Made by a program: the position numbers and the translations under genes. Source: Chitinophagaceae bacterium (GTDB lineage Bacteria; Bacteroidota; Bacteroidia; Chitinophagales; Chitinophagaceae). Taken from it: 39,189 bases of DNA. The stretch covers positions 1 to 39,189 of the forward strand of contig JAEUVW010000352.1 in assembly GCA_016786525.1 (NCBI GenBank), written 5' to 3'. Below the pieces are notes generated by a model, which saw only the letters and a program-made list of their open reading frames with translations, ran no database searches and was not told where the DNA came from. Below, in pieces: positions 8,512-16,717 of this stretch; positions within the stretch are counted from its first letter, which is position 1, and every line of letters starts with the position of its first letter.

Positions 8512-9168
8512 ATGCTCATGCAAAAAATACTGTTTTCCTGCTGCGCCTTCCTGGTCTTTTCAGCCCGGGCTTTTTGCCAGAACCAGTTTACAGAGGGAGA
8601 GATCATTTACGATGTCAGGATCACAGCGGCCGACGCCAAAGATGCCAAGGTCAATACCGGTACGCTGACGATTTTGATCAAGGGCGCCAATGTAGCCAAA
8701 GAACTCAATCTTCAATCGGGTTTCAGGAATACCATTATCTTCAGCCAGCAGGAAAAAACGGCCTATTCCCTGCGCAAGGTGGATAATGTACCCTATGCGA
8801 TACAACTGGACCCCGGGCAGCTGAAACGAAAACAGGAGAAATGTGCACAACTGCAGCGGCAGGAACTGGAAAGCGACCGGAAAACCATATTGGACTTTGC
8901 GGCAGAAAAAGTAAAGCTCAGCTGCAACGAGGCCAACCCGGTTTTTGTGTACTATACCAAAACATGGACAATCGATAATCCGCACCTGTTCCAGGATTTC
9001 CCATCCTTTACTTATCTGCCCCTGGCTTACGAAGTAAAAAATGAAGATGGCAGTATCCTGAATTTTGAACTGAAAAAAATAGAGGCCAAACCGATAGACA
9101 ACAGGGCTTTCTCCGTACCGGCGGGTTATAAGAAAGTCAGCCAGCAGGAGTATAAAAATAAGCTTTAA
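8512..9168 (+). CDS. Secreted protein of unknown function, GLPGLI/DUF4412-like style
   Basis: The product is 218 residues with a clear signal peptide (hydrophobic core about 5-18, cleavage near AFCQ). After it comes QFTEGEIIYDVRI, a start often seen in Bacteroidota periplasmic proteins of the GLPGLI and DUF4412 kind, and it ends with the characteristic AFSVPAGYKKVSQQEY. The frame is open upstream to 8464, but that extension would put 16 residues before the signal peptide, so I chose the ATG at 8512; a second ATG at 8518 is equally possible. Its stop codon overlaps that of the convergent comF-like gene. The function is not known. Confidence 0.8.
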   Translation: MLMQKILFSCCAFLVFSARAFCQNQFTEGEIIYDVRITAADAKDAKVNTGTLTILIKGANVAKELNLQSGFRNTIIFSQQEKTAYSLRKVDNVPYAIQLDPGQLKRKQEKCAQLQRQELESDRKTILDFAAEKVKLSCNEANPVFVYYTKTWTIDNPHLFQDFPSFTYLPLAYEVKNEDGSILNFELKKIEAKPIDNRAFSVPAGYKKVSQQEYKNKL

Positions 9169-9866
9169 ACAGCGAGCCCCACCGTCACCACGCTGATTTT
9201 GGCCGCACCGGCCTCCTCTAAGGCAAGTGCGCAATGCTCGATTGTTGCCCCGGTTGTCAGGATGTCGTCTATAAGCAGAATGTGCTGCTGTGCAAACGCC
9301 GGCCTGTCTTTTACTACAAAAGCATTTTTCATATTCTCTACCCGCTGCATCCTGCTCTTCGCGGTCTGCGTACCGGTGTCAACGATGCGGACCAGGTTTT
9401 CTGCCAGGAACGGAAGTCCCCGGCCAGCTGCCAGCTCCTGCCCGATCAGTGCACTTTGATTGAAGCCCCTGTACTTTTGTTTCTGCCGGTGCAGAGGAAC
9501 GGGAACAACGAGCCCGGCCTCAGCCAGCCAATCCACGTTCCTGAGCGCAGCATGCAGGCTTTTACCGAGAAATGTCCCTACGGACTTATTGCCTTTATAT
9601 TTCAGCTCCTGCAGCAGGTATTGCAGCAAGCCGCCTTTCGTGTAATATCCGAAAGACGTGGCATGCCCGATGCCAAACCGGCCTTCCAGCCGCTGAAACG
9701 TGGCATTGTCGTGTATATGATGATAGTGGGTGTGGGGAAGCTGCTCCGTGCACCCGATACAAAGCACGCTTTCCTGCTGCAGTAAGACCTTATTGCATCC
9801 CAGGCAAAGCCTCGGATAAATAAAGTCCAGAAGACCATTCCATATCGAAGTCGCGATCTTTTTCAT
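9165..9866 (-). CDS. ComF family phosphoribosyltransferase-like protein
   Basis: The product is 233 residues. A four-cysteine zinc site (C21, C24, C36, C39) opens the protein, as in ComF/GntX relatives. The phosphoribosyltransferase domain ends with the PRPP-binding loop LLIDDILTTGAT (about 197-208) and contains the family block VPVPLHRQKQKYRGFNQ. ComF proteins are linked to natural transformation and DNA uptake in several bacteria; their biochemical activity is still uncertain. A GTG at 9869 precedes the chosen ATG. The gene end overlaps the convergent neighbour by four bases. Upstream, 18 bases separate it from the polyprenyl synthase stop, so the two may share a transcript. Confidence 0.93.
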   Translation of the reverse strand: MKKIATSIWNGLLDFIYPRLCLGCNKVLLQQESVLCIGCTEQLPHTHYHHIHDNATFQRLEGRFGIGHATSFGYYTKGGLLQYLLQELKYKGNKSVGTFLGKSLHAALRNVDWLAEAGLVVPVPLHRQKQKYRGFNQSALIGQELAAGRGLPFLAENLVRIVDTGTQTAKSRMQRVENMKNAFVVKDRPAFAQQHILLIDDILTTGATIEHCALALEEAGAAKISVVTVGLAV

Positions 9867-9884
9867 CACAGCATGAGCGGTAGA

Positions 9885-10853
9885 TTACATTTCCCGGTGC
9901 AGCAGTTCGCCCGCAAGCTGGTGCAGGTCTTCTTTTTTGGATTGGGGCAGCTCTATTTCAGCAAGGTTTTCGAAAGCAAGATCTGAATAGTGCGCTACAG
10001 CAGTACGGCATTTCTGGTCTGCACCGGTCTCTTCAAAGATACGGAGCATAGCCGGTACTTTCTGATCCGCCTCTTCTGAATCCAGCCAGTGGGCGATCTC
10101 GGTCTTCTGGGCTTTGCTGGAAGCGGCTACCGCCTGCAAATGGAGAAAAGTTTTTTTATTGGCCATGATATCGCCGCCTTTCTGCTTGCCCAGTTTATTG
10201 CTTTTGCCGAAAGCATCCAGGAAGTCGTCCTGCAGCTGGAAGGCAATACCAAGGTTTTTGCCGAAGGCATACAGGCGTTCGCACTCTGCTGCAGGAGCAT
10301 CGGCGATCAGCGCCCCTATTTTCATGCTGGCAGCCAGCAAGACCGAGGTTTTCAGGGAGATCATATTGATATACTCCTCAATGCTGACATCATTGCGCGC
10401 TTCAAAGTCCATGTCGAGCTGCTGCCCTTCACAGACTTGTATTGCCGTGGTATTAAAGACTTCGAGTACCGCTTTAAAATTGGTTTCAATGCCGGCCAGC
10501 GACTGGTAAGCATAGATACTCATGGCATCTCCGCCCAGTATGCCGGCGGTGAGTCCATATTTGGCATGTATGGTGGCAAAGCCCCTTCTCAGGGGAGCCT
10601 TATCCATGATGTCGTCGTGGATGAGGGTGAAGTTGTGAAACAGTTCAATGGCCACCGCCGCATGCCAGGCCTCTTCTTTGATCGGGCCAAACAATTCGTT
10701 GGCCATCAGGCATACGGCCGGGCGGATCCGTTTTCCGCCCAGGGAGAGCAGGTACCGGCAGGGTTCATACAGGTTGGCGGGCTCTTTGGGAAACAGGTCC
10801 CTGCTTAAAATTTTCTGTTCGAATTGCTGAACAATATTCCGGAAAGACTGCAT
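9885..10853 (-). CDS. Polyprenyl diphosphate synthase (short-chain type)
   Basis: This 322-residue trans-isoprenyl diphosphate synthase chains isopentenyl units onto an allylic diphosphate. It has GGKRIRP (39-45), the first aspartate-rich motif DDIMD (80-84) without the two-residue insertion of bacterial FPP synthases, and the second motif DDFLD (209-213). The fifth residue before the first motif is a phenylalanine (F75), which in related enzymes limits the product to about C15-C20. I infer a GGPP- or FPP-range product, possibly feeding menaquinone, carotenoid or cell-wall carrier pathways; the exact length cannot be read from sequence. A terminator-like hairpin lies just upstream, between it and the thiolase gene. 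Confidence 0.93.
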   Translation of the reverse strand: MQSFRNIVQQFEQKILSRDLFPKEPANLYEPCRYLLSLGGKRIRPAVCLMANELFGPIKEEAWHAAVAIELFHNFTLIHDDIMDKAPLRRGFATIHAKYGLTAGILGGDAMSIYAYQSLAGIETNFKAVLEVFNTTAIQVCEGQQLDMDFEARNDVSIEEYINMISLKTSVLLAASMKIGALIADAPAAECERLYAFGKNLGIAFQLQDDFLDAFGKSNKLGKQKGGDIMANKKTFLHLQAVAASSKAQKTEIAHWLDSEEADQKVPAMLRIFEETGADQKCRTAVAHYSDLAFENLAEIELPQSKKEDLHQLAGELLHREM

Positions 10854-10874
10854 AAATGCCTGTTGAAAAGAAAT

Positions 10875-10903
10875 AGTTCCGGCTCTTTTGGGGAGCCGGA
10901 ACT
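10875..10903 (-). terminator. Terminator after the thiolase gene
   Basis: A perfect 11-base GC-rich stem (agttccggctc and its complement) with a 7-base loop is followed on the minus strand by ATTTCTTTTC. It lies between the thiolase stop and the polyprenyl synthase start, so it either separates the two or attenuates read-through. Confidence 0.75.
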
Positions 10904-10914
10904 AAGAAAGTGTA

Positions 10915-12093
10915 TTACAAACGCTCAATGACAATGGCGCTGGCCCCGCCGCCGCCATTGCAGATGCCGGCCGCACCATATTGTGCATTGTTCTGGTTCA
11001 GCACATTGATGAGGGTAACGATGATGCGGGAACCGCTGCTGCCCAAGGGATGGCCCATTGCCACGGCGCCGCCCAGTACGTTCACCTGCTCGTTTTTGAG
11101 GTTCATGATCTCGCAGTTGGCCAGGCCTACCACGCTGAAGGCTTCATTCAGTTCGAAGAAGCTGATGTCTTCCATTTTCAGGCCTGCTTTGGCAACGGCT
11201 TTGGGTACGGCAATGGAAGGGGAAGTGGTAAACCACTCCGGCGCCTGCTCCGCGTCAGCAAAGCCTTTGATGCGTGCCAGGGGCTTCAGTCCCAGGGCCT
11301 GTGCTTTTTCGGCGCTCATCAGCACCAGTGCAGAAGCACCGTCATTCATAGTAGACGCATTGGCCGCGGTAACGCTGCCGTCTTTCTGGAAGGCAGACTT
11401 CAGTGTAGGGATCTTGTCAAATTTTACGTTGAACGGCTCCTCGTCTTTGGAGAAGATTTTTGGCTCTCCGCTGCGCTGGGGAATGGATACCGGGACGATC
11501 TCGCTGTCAAATTTGCCTTCGTTTACCGAAGCCTGGCTGCGGGTATAGCTCTGTACCGCAAAGGCGTCCTGCGCTTCGCGGCTGATGTTTTTCTCCCTGG
11601 CGCACAACTCTGCGCAATTGCCCATCGGGAAGTTATTGTACACATCGGTAAGGCCGTCTTTCGCCAGGCCGTCGATGAGGGTTACGTTTCCGTATTTGTT
11701 GCCCCAGCGCTGGCTGGCATTATAGAAGGGTACGTTGCTCATGCTCTCCATACCGCCGGCTACGATCACATCGGCATCCCCGAGCATAATGCTCTGGGCG
11801 CCCAGCATCACGGCTTTCATACCACTGGCGCATACTTTATTCACTGTGGTGGCAATGACATTGTCCGGCAGGCCGGCAAATTTGGAAGCCTGGCGTGCGG
11901 GGGCCTGGCCCAGGTTGGCCTGCATCACGCAGCCCATCAATACTTCATTTACCTCGTTCACATCCAGGCCGATACGGTCTATAGCTCCTTTGATCGCGAA
12001 GCCGCCCAACTGGGTGGCAGAAAAATCTTTTAATGAACCGCCCCAGCTCCCCATTGGGGTGCGGACTGCGGATACGATGACTACTTCTTTCAT
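10915..12093 (-). CDS. Acetyl-CoA C-acetyltransferase (thiolase)
   Basis: The product is a 392-residue type II thiolase that condenses or cleaves acyl-CoA units. The nucleophilic cysteine is C88 in NKVCASGMKA. The oxyanion-hole NEAFSVV, the catalytic histidine in AMGHPLGSSG and the second cysteine in GICNGGGGASA are all present. Its length matches acetoacetyl-CoA thiolases. The sequence does not tell whether it works in beta-oxidation, ketone metabolism or mevalonate supply. The neighbouring prenyl synthase is suggestive of the last but not proof. A candidate -7 box lies 42 bases upstream of the ATG. Confidence 0.95.
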   Translation of the reverse strand: MKEVVIVSAVRTPMGSWGGSLKDFSATQLGGFAIKGAIDRIGLDVNEVNEVLMGCVMQANLGQAPARQASKFAGLPDNVIATTVNKVCASGMKAVMLGAQSIMLGDADVIVAGGMESMSNVPFYNASQRWGNKYGNVTLIDGLAKDGLTDVYNNFPMGNCAELCAREKNISREAQDAFAVQSYTRSQASVNEGKFDSEIVPVSIPQRSGEPKIFSKDEEPFNVKFDKIPTLKSAFQKDGSVTAANASTMNDGASALVLMSAEKAQALGLKPLARIKGFADAEQAPEWFTTSPSIAVPKAVAKAGLKMEDISFFELNEAFSVVGLANCEIMNLKNEQVNVLGGAVAMGHPLGSSGSRIIVTLINVLNQNNAQYGAAGICNGGGGASAIVIERL

Positions 12094-12134
12094 TATGTAT
12101 TGCTTGTTATGTTTTTTGATTTTTGAAACGATGC

Positions 12135-12142
12135 CAAAGTTA
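12135..12142 (-). promoter_or_regulatory. Possible -7 promoter box for the thiolase gene
   Basis: On the minus strand this reads TAACTTTG, a perfect match to TAnnTTTG, 42 bases upstream of the thiolase ATG. No clear -33 element is seen. Confidence 0.45.
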
Positions 12143-12164
12143 CGGGAAATGGGCTTAAGTAAAC

Positions 12165-12181
12165 GCCCGGGTATACTCTGT
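12165..12181. repeat. 17-base exact repeat, copy 1
   Basis: The sequence gcccgggtatactctgt occurs here and again at 21986-22002, both times in intergenic DNA and in the same orientation. The flanks differ. Its meaning is unknown; it could be chance or a fragment of a dispersed repeat. Confidence 0.4.
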
Positions 12182-12245
12182 GTACTTGCTGTACTGCTTA
12201 TGGCCTGATCAGCTTTTTTTATGGTAATCCCTTAAGAAGTCAAAA

Positions 12246-12280
12246 TTGCATTATATTTATATTCAATTATTTATACTTTG
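12246..12280 (+). promoter_or_regulatory. Candidate promoter of the frameshifted type IX cargo gene
   Basis: A TTG at 12246-12248 precedes TATACTTTG (12272-12280) by 23 bases. The -7 box has one extra spacer base compared with TAnnTTTG. The ATG follows 17 bases later, in a markedly AT-rich region. Confidence 0.35.
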
Positions 12281-12297
12281 TAACAAATACCTGATCC

Positions 12298-13336
12298 ATG
12301 TTTCGGCTTACACTTATCCTGCTCACAGGGGCGTTAAACCTGACTGCTCGTGCACAGGAGCTGATCAAAAACGGTAATTTTGAACTCAAAGCAAACTGCC
12401 CTTCAACACTTAGTGAACTTTTTGAGGCTGAGGGCTGGAGTAGTGCATCCAATGCAACACCCGACTATTTTAACGAATGTGCATCGGTATACATTGGCGT
12501 ACCAACAAATGTTTTCGGCCATCAATATGCGAGGAGTGGCGTTGGATATGGGGGAATTTATATATGGGTATATCCCTATGCGGGGAAAGGCTACCGTGAG
12601 TATATGGAAACAGAACTAAAAGAAGCGCTGAAAGAGGGCGTATGCTATCACTTTGAAATGTATATAAATGTCCCTGCGTCTTATAAATATACATCCGACC
12701 AGATTGGTGTCTATTTCTCCGACAGCTTTCACTATGAATATACCATGGAAAACCTTAAGGTGACGCCGCAGATTACCAACAAAACCGGAAATTTTCCGGA
12801 TACCACAAACTGGACGCAGGTAAGTACAGACTATGTAGCCAAAGGAGGAGAACGCTTCCTCATCATCGGTGCATTCAATGATGAGCTGAACGTCGATACA
12901 GTGGATATCAATCCTTCTATAGACCATAAATCCACCTACTTTTATATAGATGATGTTTCACTGACTGAGTGCCTGCAACCACCTCCCCCTCCTCCGCCAG
13001 CACCTCCCATAGATACGTCTTTCAACAAGCCCAGGCCTCCAAAGCCTTCCGGAAACTGCATCAGTATCCCCAACGCTTTCAGTCCTGATAACGACGGGCG
13101 CAATGACCGGTTTGGGCCCATATTCGAATGCGGAGTTTCCCGATATACTTTAAAAATATTCAACAGGTACGGGGCAAGAAATCTTTTCTTCGGATAATCC
13201 CTTTGAGCAGTGGGACGGAACATTCAAAGGCCAGGGTCTGAATGTTGGGGTCTATTATTACTTTATGAAGGTCCTGTTTAATTATTACGGTGCGAAAGAG
13301 GAAATGCATAAAGGGGACATCAGCCTGCTGCGATAA
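12298..13336 (+). pseudogene. Type IX cargo protein with gliding-type C-terminal domain, broken by a frameshift
   Basis: The first frame (12298-13197, 299 residues) has a signal peptide ending near ARAQ, then a beta-rich domain starting LIKNGNFEL, as in carbohydrate-binding-like modules. A proline run of seven follows (about residues 223-229), then the start of a type B sorting domain (NAFSPDNDGRNDRFGP). At the GGGG run 13171-13174 the frame goes wrong and stops at 13195-13197. Dropping one G restores a perfect ending: YGQEIFSSDNPFEQWDG and so on through GDISLLR to a stop at 13334-13336, exactly as expected for this domain. As written, the protein lacks its secretion signal. It could be a real mutation, phase variation at a very short run, or a sequencing error. 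Confidence 0.88.
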
Positions 13337-13424
13337 AGCTATTGTGCAGGTTGCTCACTAAACCAATATCTCCCTCCCCTTTTAAAAAAACGTACATTTA
13401 CAGCTCATTTCTAAAGGACCTGAT

Positions 13425-14924
13425 GTGAAGCTTAAATCATTCCTGGCAAAACCGTATGCCGCTGTAATACAAAAAAAGATCCGCAGGAATATGACGAATG
13501 CGCTGGCCGACCAGCAAGCCATTTTCCAGCAGCAGATCAAAAGCGGCAAGGCAACTGTATTTGGAAAAGATCACCAACTGGGCGTGGTCAATACCTATGC
13601 AGAATATACGGAAGCAGTGCCGGTCAGGGATTATGAGGGGATAAAGGACTATATCGAACAGATCAAAAACGGCACGGAAAATGTGCTGTGGAAAGGCAAG
13701 CCGATGTACTTTGCCAAAACCTCGGGTACCACCAGCGGCATCAAGTACATCCCCATTACCAAAGACTCTATTGACAACCATATTGATACGGCCAAGTATG
13801 CCCTGCTCAACTATATGGCTGAAACCGGCAGGCCGGAGTTTGCAGACGGCAAAATGATCTTCCTGTCCGGGTCACCTACCCTGGAACGCGTAGGAGGCAT
13901 CCCTACCGGCAGGCTGTCCGGTATCGTGAACCACTTTGTACCGGGCTACCTGCGCCGCAACCAGATGCCGAGCTTCGAGACCAACTGTATTGAAGACTGG
14001 GAGACCAAGCTCGGAAAGATCGTGACCGAAACCAGTAAGCAGGATATGCGCCTGATCAGCGGCATACCCCCCTGGATGCAGATGTACTTCGACTGGCTCA
14101 GCGAAGCCAATGAGGGTAAAAAAATCAAAGACCTGTTCCCCAACCTGCAGGTCATCGTACATGGTGGCGTGAATTTTGAACCTTACCGGGCCAAGCTGAT
14201 GGAAAGCATCGGCAAGACCATCGATACAGTAGAAACGTTCCCGGCTTCGGAAGGCTTTTTTGCTTACCAGGACAGCCAGCAGGAAGAAGGCCTGTTGCTG
14301 AACACCAATTCCGGCATCTTTTTTGAATTTATTCCCGTAGCGGAGGTGTTTAACCCCTCGCCGAAACGCCTGAGCCTGGCCGATGTACAGGTGGGGGAAA
14401 ATTATGCGCTTATCGTGAACAGCAATGCAGGTCTCTGGGGCTACAATATCGGTGACACGGTAAAATTCGTCAGTGTAGACCCCTACAGGATCGTGGTGAC
14501 GGGCCGGATCAAACATTTCATTTCCGCCTTTGGCGAACATGTGATCGCCGAAGAAGTGGAGCACGCACTGCGTGTGGCTGCAGCACAGCATGGAGCCCAT
14601 ATCATAGAGTTTACCGTAGCCCCGATGATACAGACACCGGACGGTTCGCTGCCCTACCACGAGTGGCTGATCTCGTTTGAGCAAGAACCGGATAGCCTTC
14701 AGGCTTTTGCACAGACGCTGGACAATGTACTGCGTGAAAAGAATGTGTATTATGACGATCTCATCCGCGGGGGTATCCTGCAAACCATCCGGATCAGCCG
14801 CCTGCAGCCCAAAGCCTTTATTGAGTATATGCGCAGTATCGGGAAGCTGGGCGGACAGAATAAAGTACCCCGCCTGAGCAACGACAGGGTATTGGCCGAG
14901 GGCCTGAAACCATATCTTTTATAA
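13425..14924 (+). CDS. GH3-like acyl-acid amido synthetase family protein
   Basis: The 499-residue product resembles the GH3 auxin-responsive family of adenylate-forming enzymes, which in plants join amino acids to small acids such as auxin or jasmonate. It has the ATP-binding FAKTSGTTSGIKYIPIT segment (about 98-114), YFDWLSEANEG, and the C-terminal block GYNIGDTVKFVSVDPYRIVVTGRIKHFISAFGEHV (domain hinge and ATP contacts). It is shorter than plant GH3 proteins but typical for bacterial ones. The start is GTG at 13425, preceded by AAAGGA; the first in-frame ATG is 22 codons later and would cut off the conserved N-terminus. The substrate in Bacteroidota is unknown. It is followed after 29 bases by a glutaminyl cyclotransferase gene, probably on the same transcript. 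Confidence 0.88.
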   Translation: MKLKSFLAKPYAAVIQKKIRRNMTNALADQQAIFQQQIKSGKATVFGKDHQLGVVNTYAEYTEAVPVRDYEGIKDYIEQIKNGTENVLWKGKPMYFAKTSGTTSGIKYIPITKDSIDNHIDTAKYALLNYMAETGRPEFADGKMIFLSGSPTLERVGGIPTGRLSGIVNHFVPGYLRRNQMPSFETNCIEDWETKLGKIVTETSKQDMRLISGIPPWMQMYFDWLSEANEGKKIKDLFPNLQVIVHGGVNFEPYRAKLMESIGKTIDTVETFPASEGFFAYQDSQQEEGLLLNTNSGIFFEFIPVAEVFNPSPKRLSLADVQVGENYALIVNSNAGLWGYNIGDTVKFVSVDPYRIVVTGRIKHFISAFGEHVIAEEVEHALRVAAAQHGAHIIEFTVAPMIQTPDGSLPYHEWLISFEQEPDSLQAFAQTLDNVLREKNVYYDDLIRGGILQTIRISRLQPKAFIEYMRSIGKLGGQNKVPRLSNDRVLAEGLKPYLL

Positions 14925-14953
14925 ATTACCGACACCAAAACCTTAAGACACCG

Positions 14954-15799
14954 ATGCAACTACGTGCCTTTTCCAGATATAGTATTGCCCTTTTTACCGC
15001 TGCTCTTACCCTCTCCGTATGGAGTTGTAAGGAAGAAAGCAAACCTGAAGAAACACCAAAAACAGAAGCATCCAAACCACCGGTGCCCCTGATCAGCCAC
15101 GTGGTGGTGCAGGCACATCCGCACGATATGCAGCTGTTTACAGAAGGCCTGCTGTTTCATAAAGGCCGCCTGTACGAGAGTACCGGCTCACCCGACAACC
15201 TGCCCAACGCGAAGTCGATGATCGGCATTACCGATATTGCCAGCGGCAAGTTTACCGCAAAAGCGGAGCTGGACCGTAGCAAATATTTCGGCGAAGGGAT
15301 TGTGGTCGTCGGCGACAAGCTGTACCAGCTCACGTACAAAAACCAGATGGGCTTTATCTATGACATCAATACTTTCAAACAGACCGGCACTTTCAACTAT
15401 GCCAGCGCAGAGGGTTGGGGCATGACCACCAATGGCCAGGAGATCATTATGAGCGACGGCACCGATATGCTGACCTTCCTGAATCCTGCCGACCTGAAAC
15501 CGGTAAAGACCCTGAAGGTGACGGATGTCGGTGTTCCGCTGACCTATATCAACGAGCTGGAGTTCATCAACGGCTATATCTATGCCAATGTGTGGATGAC
15601 AAATTTTATTGTCAAAATTGATCCTTCAAACGGAAACGTGGTGGGACGCCTGGACCTCAGCCCCCTGGCTTATGAAGCGCGGAGCAAAAACCCGGAAGCC
15701 GATGTGCTCAACGGTATTGCCTATAACCCGGAAACCGGTAAAATCTATGTGACCGGTAAACTGTGGCCCAACCTGTACGAAATCAAGTTTGAGCACTAA
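14954..15799 (+). CDS. Glutaminyl-peptide cyclotransferase, lipoprotein
   Basis: This enzyme (papaya/plant-type glutamine cyclotransferase family) turns N-terminal glutamine of proteins into pyroglutamate. The 281-residue protein has a lipoprotein signal with the acylated C25 in SVWSCKEE. A five-bladed propeller follows, with the family landmarks LFTEGLLFHKGRLYESTG, SAEGWGMTTNG, INELEFINGYIYANVW and LNGIAYNPETGKIYVTGKLWP. It is lipid-anchored in the cell envelope. The residues after the cysteine (KEES) resemble the acidic lysine-containing surface-export signal described for Bacteroidota lipoproteins, though the lysine is one position early. Many type IX cargo proteins begin with glutamine after signal cleavage, so a role in capping them is a reasonable inference. 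Confidence 0.94.
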   Translation: MQLRAFSRYSIALFTAALTLSVWSCKEESKPEETPKTEASKPPVPLISHVVVQAHPHDMQLFTEGLLFHKGRLYESTGSPDNLPNAKSMIGITDIASGKFTAKAELDRSKYFGEGIVVVGDKLYQLTYKNQMGFIYDINTFKQTGTFNYASAEGWGMTTNGQEIIMSDGTDMLTFLNPADLKPVKTLKVTDVGVPLTYINELEFINGYIYANVWMTNFIVKIDPSNGNVVGRLDLSPLAYEARSKNPEADVLNGIAYNPETGKIYVTGKLWPNLYEIKFEH

Positions 15800-15824
15800 G
15801 GGCAATAAAAACACCTTATTGCCC
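15800..15824. other. Hairpin right after the glutaminyl cyclotransferase stop
   Basis: Nine-base perfect arms (gggcaataa and its complement) surround a 7-base loop and start at the end of the stop codon region. No T run follows on the plus strand, so it is a weak terminator candidate or an RNA-stabilising hairpin. Confidence 0.5.
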
Positions 15825-15860
15825 CGTAAGCCATACACACTGAATACATAGGGTGTATCG

Positions 15861-15884
15861 GTTCCTCCTTCGTCGGAATGACAA
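15861..15884. repeat. Possible member of a dispersed Bacteroidota repeat
   Basis: The segment includes cctccttcgtcggaatgac. From memory, near-identical strings recur many times between genes in Bacteroidota genomes. There is one copy in this window, so repetition cannot be shown here. Confidence 0.4.
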
Positions 15885-16001
15885 CTCGCTTTCTATATTA
15901 ATCTGTACTCTTATTGAGTAGTATGAATTACTATTTACATATCCATATCATTCATTCAGGAGAAAGATCATTGACTTGTTCTGTTGAAAGACAAATTATT
16001 C

Positions 16002-16034
16002 AGACGTGTACGGTTTCGAAAACCTTATAGGTCT
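16002..16034. repeat. REP-like palindrome, copy 2 (degenerate), overlapping a stop codon
   Basis: Arms 16002-16016 and 16020-16034 pair at 12 of 15 positions around a 3-base spacer. The right arm differs from the copy at 787-800 by a single base. It overlaps the end of the response regulator gene, whose last codons (QDL and stop) are read from the repeat. Confidence 0.65.
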
Positions 16035-16717
16035 TGCACTACGAAGCGGTACCCTACACCCTTCAAAGTAAAAATTTCCACGCCTTCTATCTCTTCAAAA
16101 TAAGCGCGCAGCTTGCTGATGTACACATCCAGGTTGCGCGAATGGAAAAAAGAATCATCGCCCCAAACCATTTGCATCAGTATGCGCCGGTCGATCACTT
16201 CCTGCTGATGTCGGCAGAAGTAATGAAGGATTTCCACTTCTTTATGCGACAGTTTAACAGACTTTTTCGCGGTTTCCAATAAAAAGCGCATGGGTGTAAA
16301 ACGTGCACTGCCCAACCTGAATTCAGTGTCCGGGGCAGGCTCTGTATGACGCTGGTAAATGTTTACCTGGTTGTTGATGCGCACCATCAGCTCCTCCATA
16401 CTGAACGGTTTTTTCAGGTAGTCCGTGCCTCCGGCAGAGAACCCGTCCAGCACATCCTGCGTCTGGCTTTTTGCGGTCAGGAAAATAATCGGCAGATGAG
16501 CATGCAGTGTGCGGATCGCGCTTCCCAGGCTGAAGCCGTCTATATAGGGCAACATCACATCCAACACACAGATATCGGGTTGAAACTGGTTGATGTGCTC
16601 CAGTATTTTTGTGCCGTCCTTTTTGTGCAATACTTCGTAGCCTTTCAGCGCCAGGGTCTCGGTAACGATCCTGGCCATATGCAACTCATCTTCTATGTAC
16701 AGTACCTTAGTATTCAT
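16025..16717 (-). CDS. OmpR-family response regulator
   Basis: The 230-residue product has a receiver domain (IEDE at 8-11, phosphoacceptor D53 in VLDVMLP, T81, K103 in LKKPFS) and a C-terminal winged-helix DNA-binding domain ending with DVYISKLRAYF and TLKGVGYRF. The ATG at 16717 lies inside the last 11 bases of the kinase gene, a tight coupling. An upstream extension of the frame is rejected because it lacks receiver homology. The final residues and stop codon come from a REP-like palindrome. Likely targets are the divergent genes at 18385-21935, whose promoter has tandem TTAACC repeats of the spacing that OmpR-type regulators bind; this is inference. Confidence 0.95.
   Translation of the reverse strand: MNTKVLYIEDELHMARIVTETLALKGYEVLHKKDGTKILEHINQFQPDICVLDVMLPYIDGFSLGSAIRTLHAHLPIIFLTAKSQTQDVLDGFSAGGTDYLKKPFSMEELMVRINNQVNIYQRHTEPAPDTEFRLGSARFTPMRFLLETAKKSVKLSHKEVEILHYFCRHQQEVIDRRILMQMVWGDDSFFHSRNLDVYISKLRAYFEEIEGVEIFTLKGVGYRFVVQDL

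Noticed and set aside
12967..13015. Proline codon run as a possible slippage or simple-sequence locus
   Set aside because: The codons are mixed (cca, cct, ccc, ccg), so it is a low-complexity linker and not a homopolymer likely to slip.
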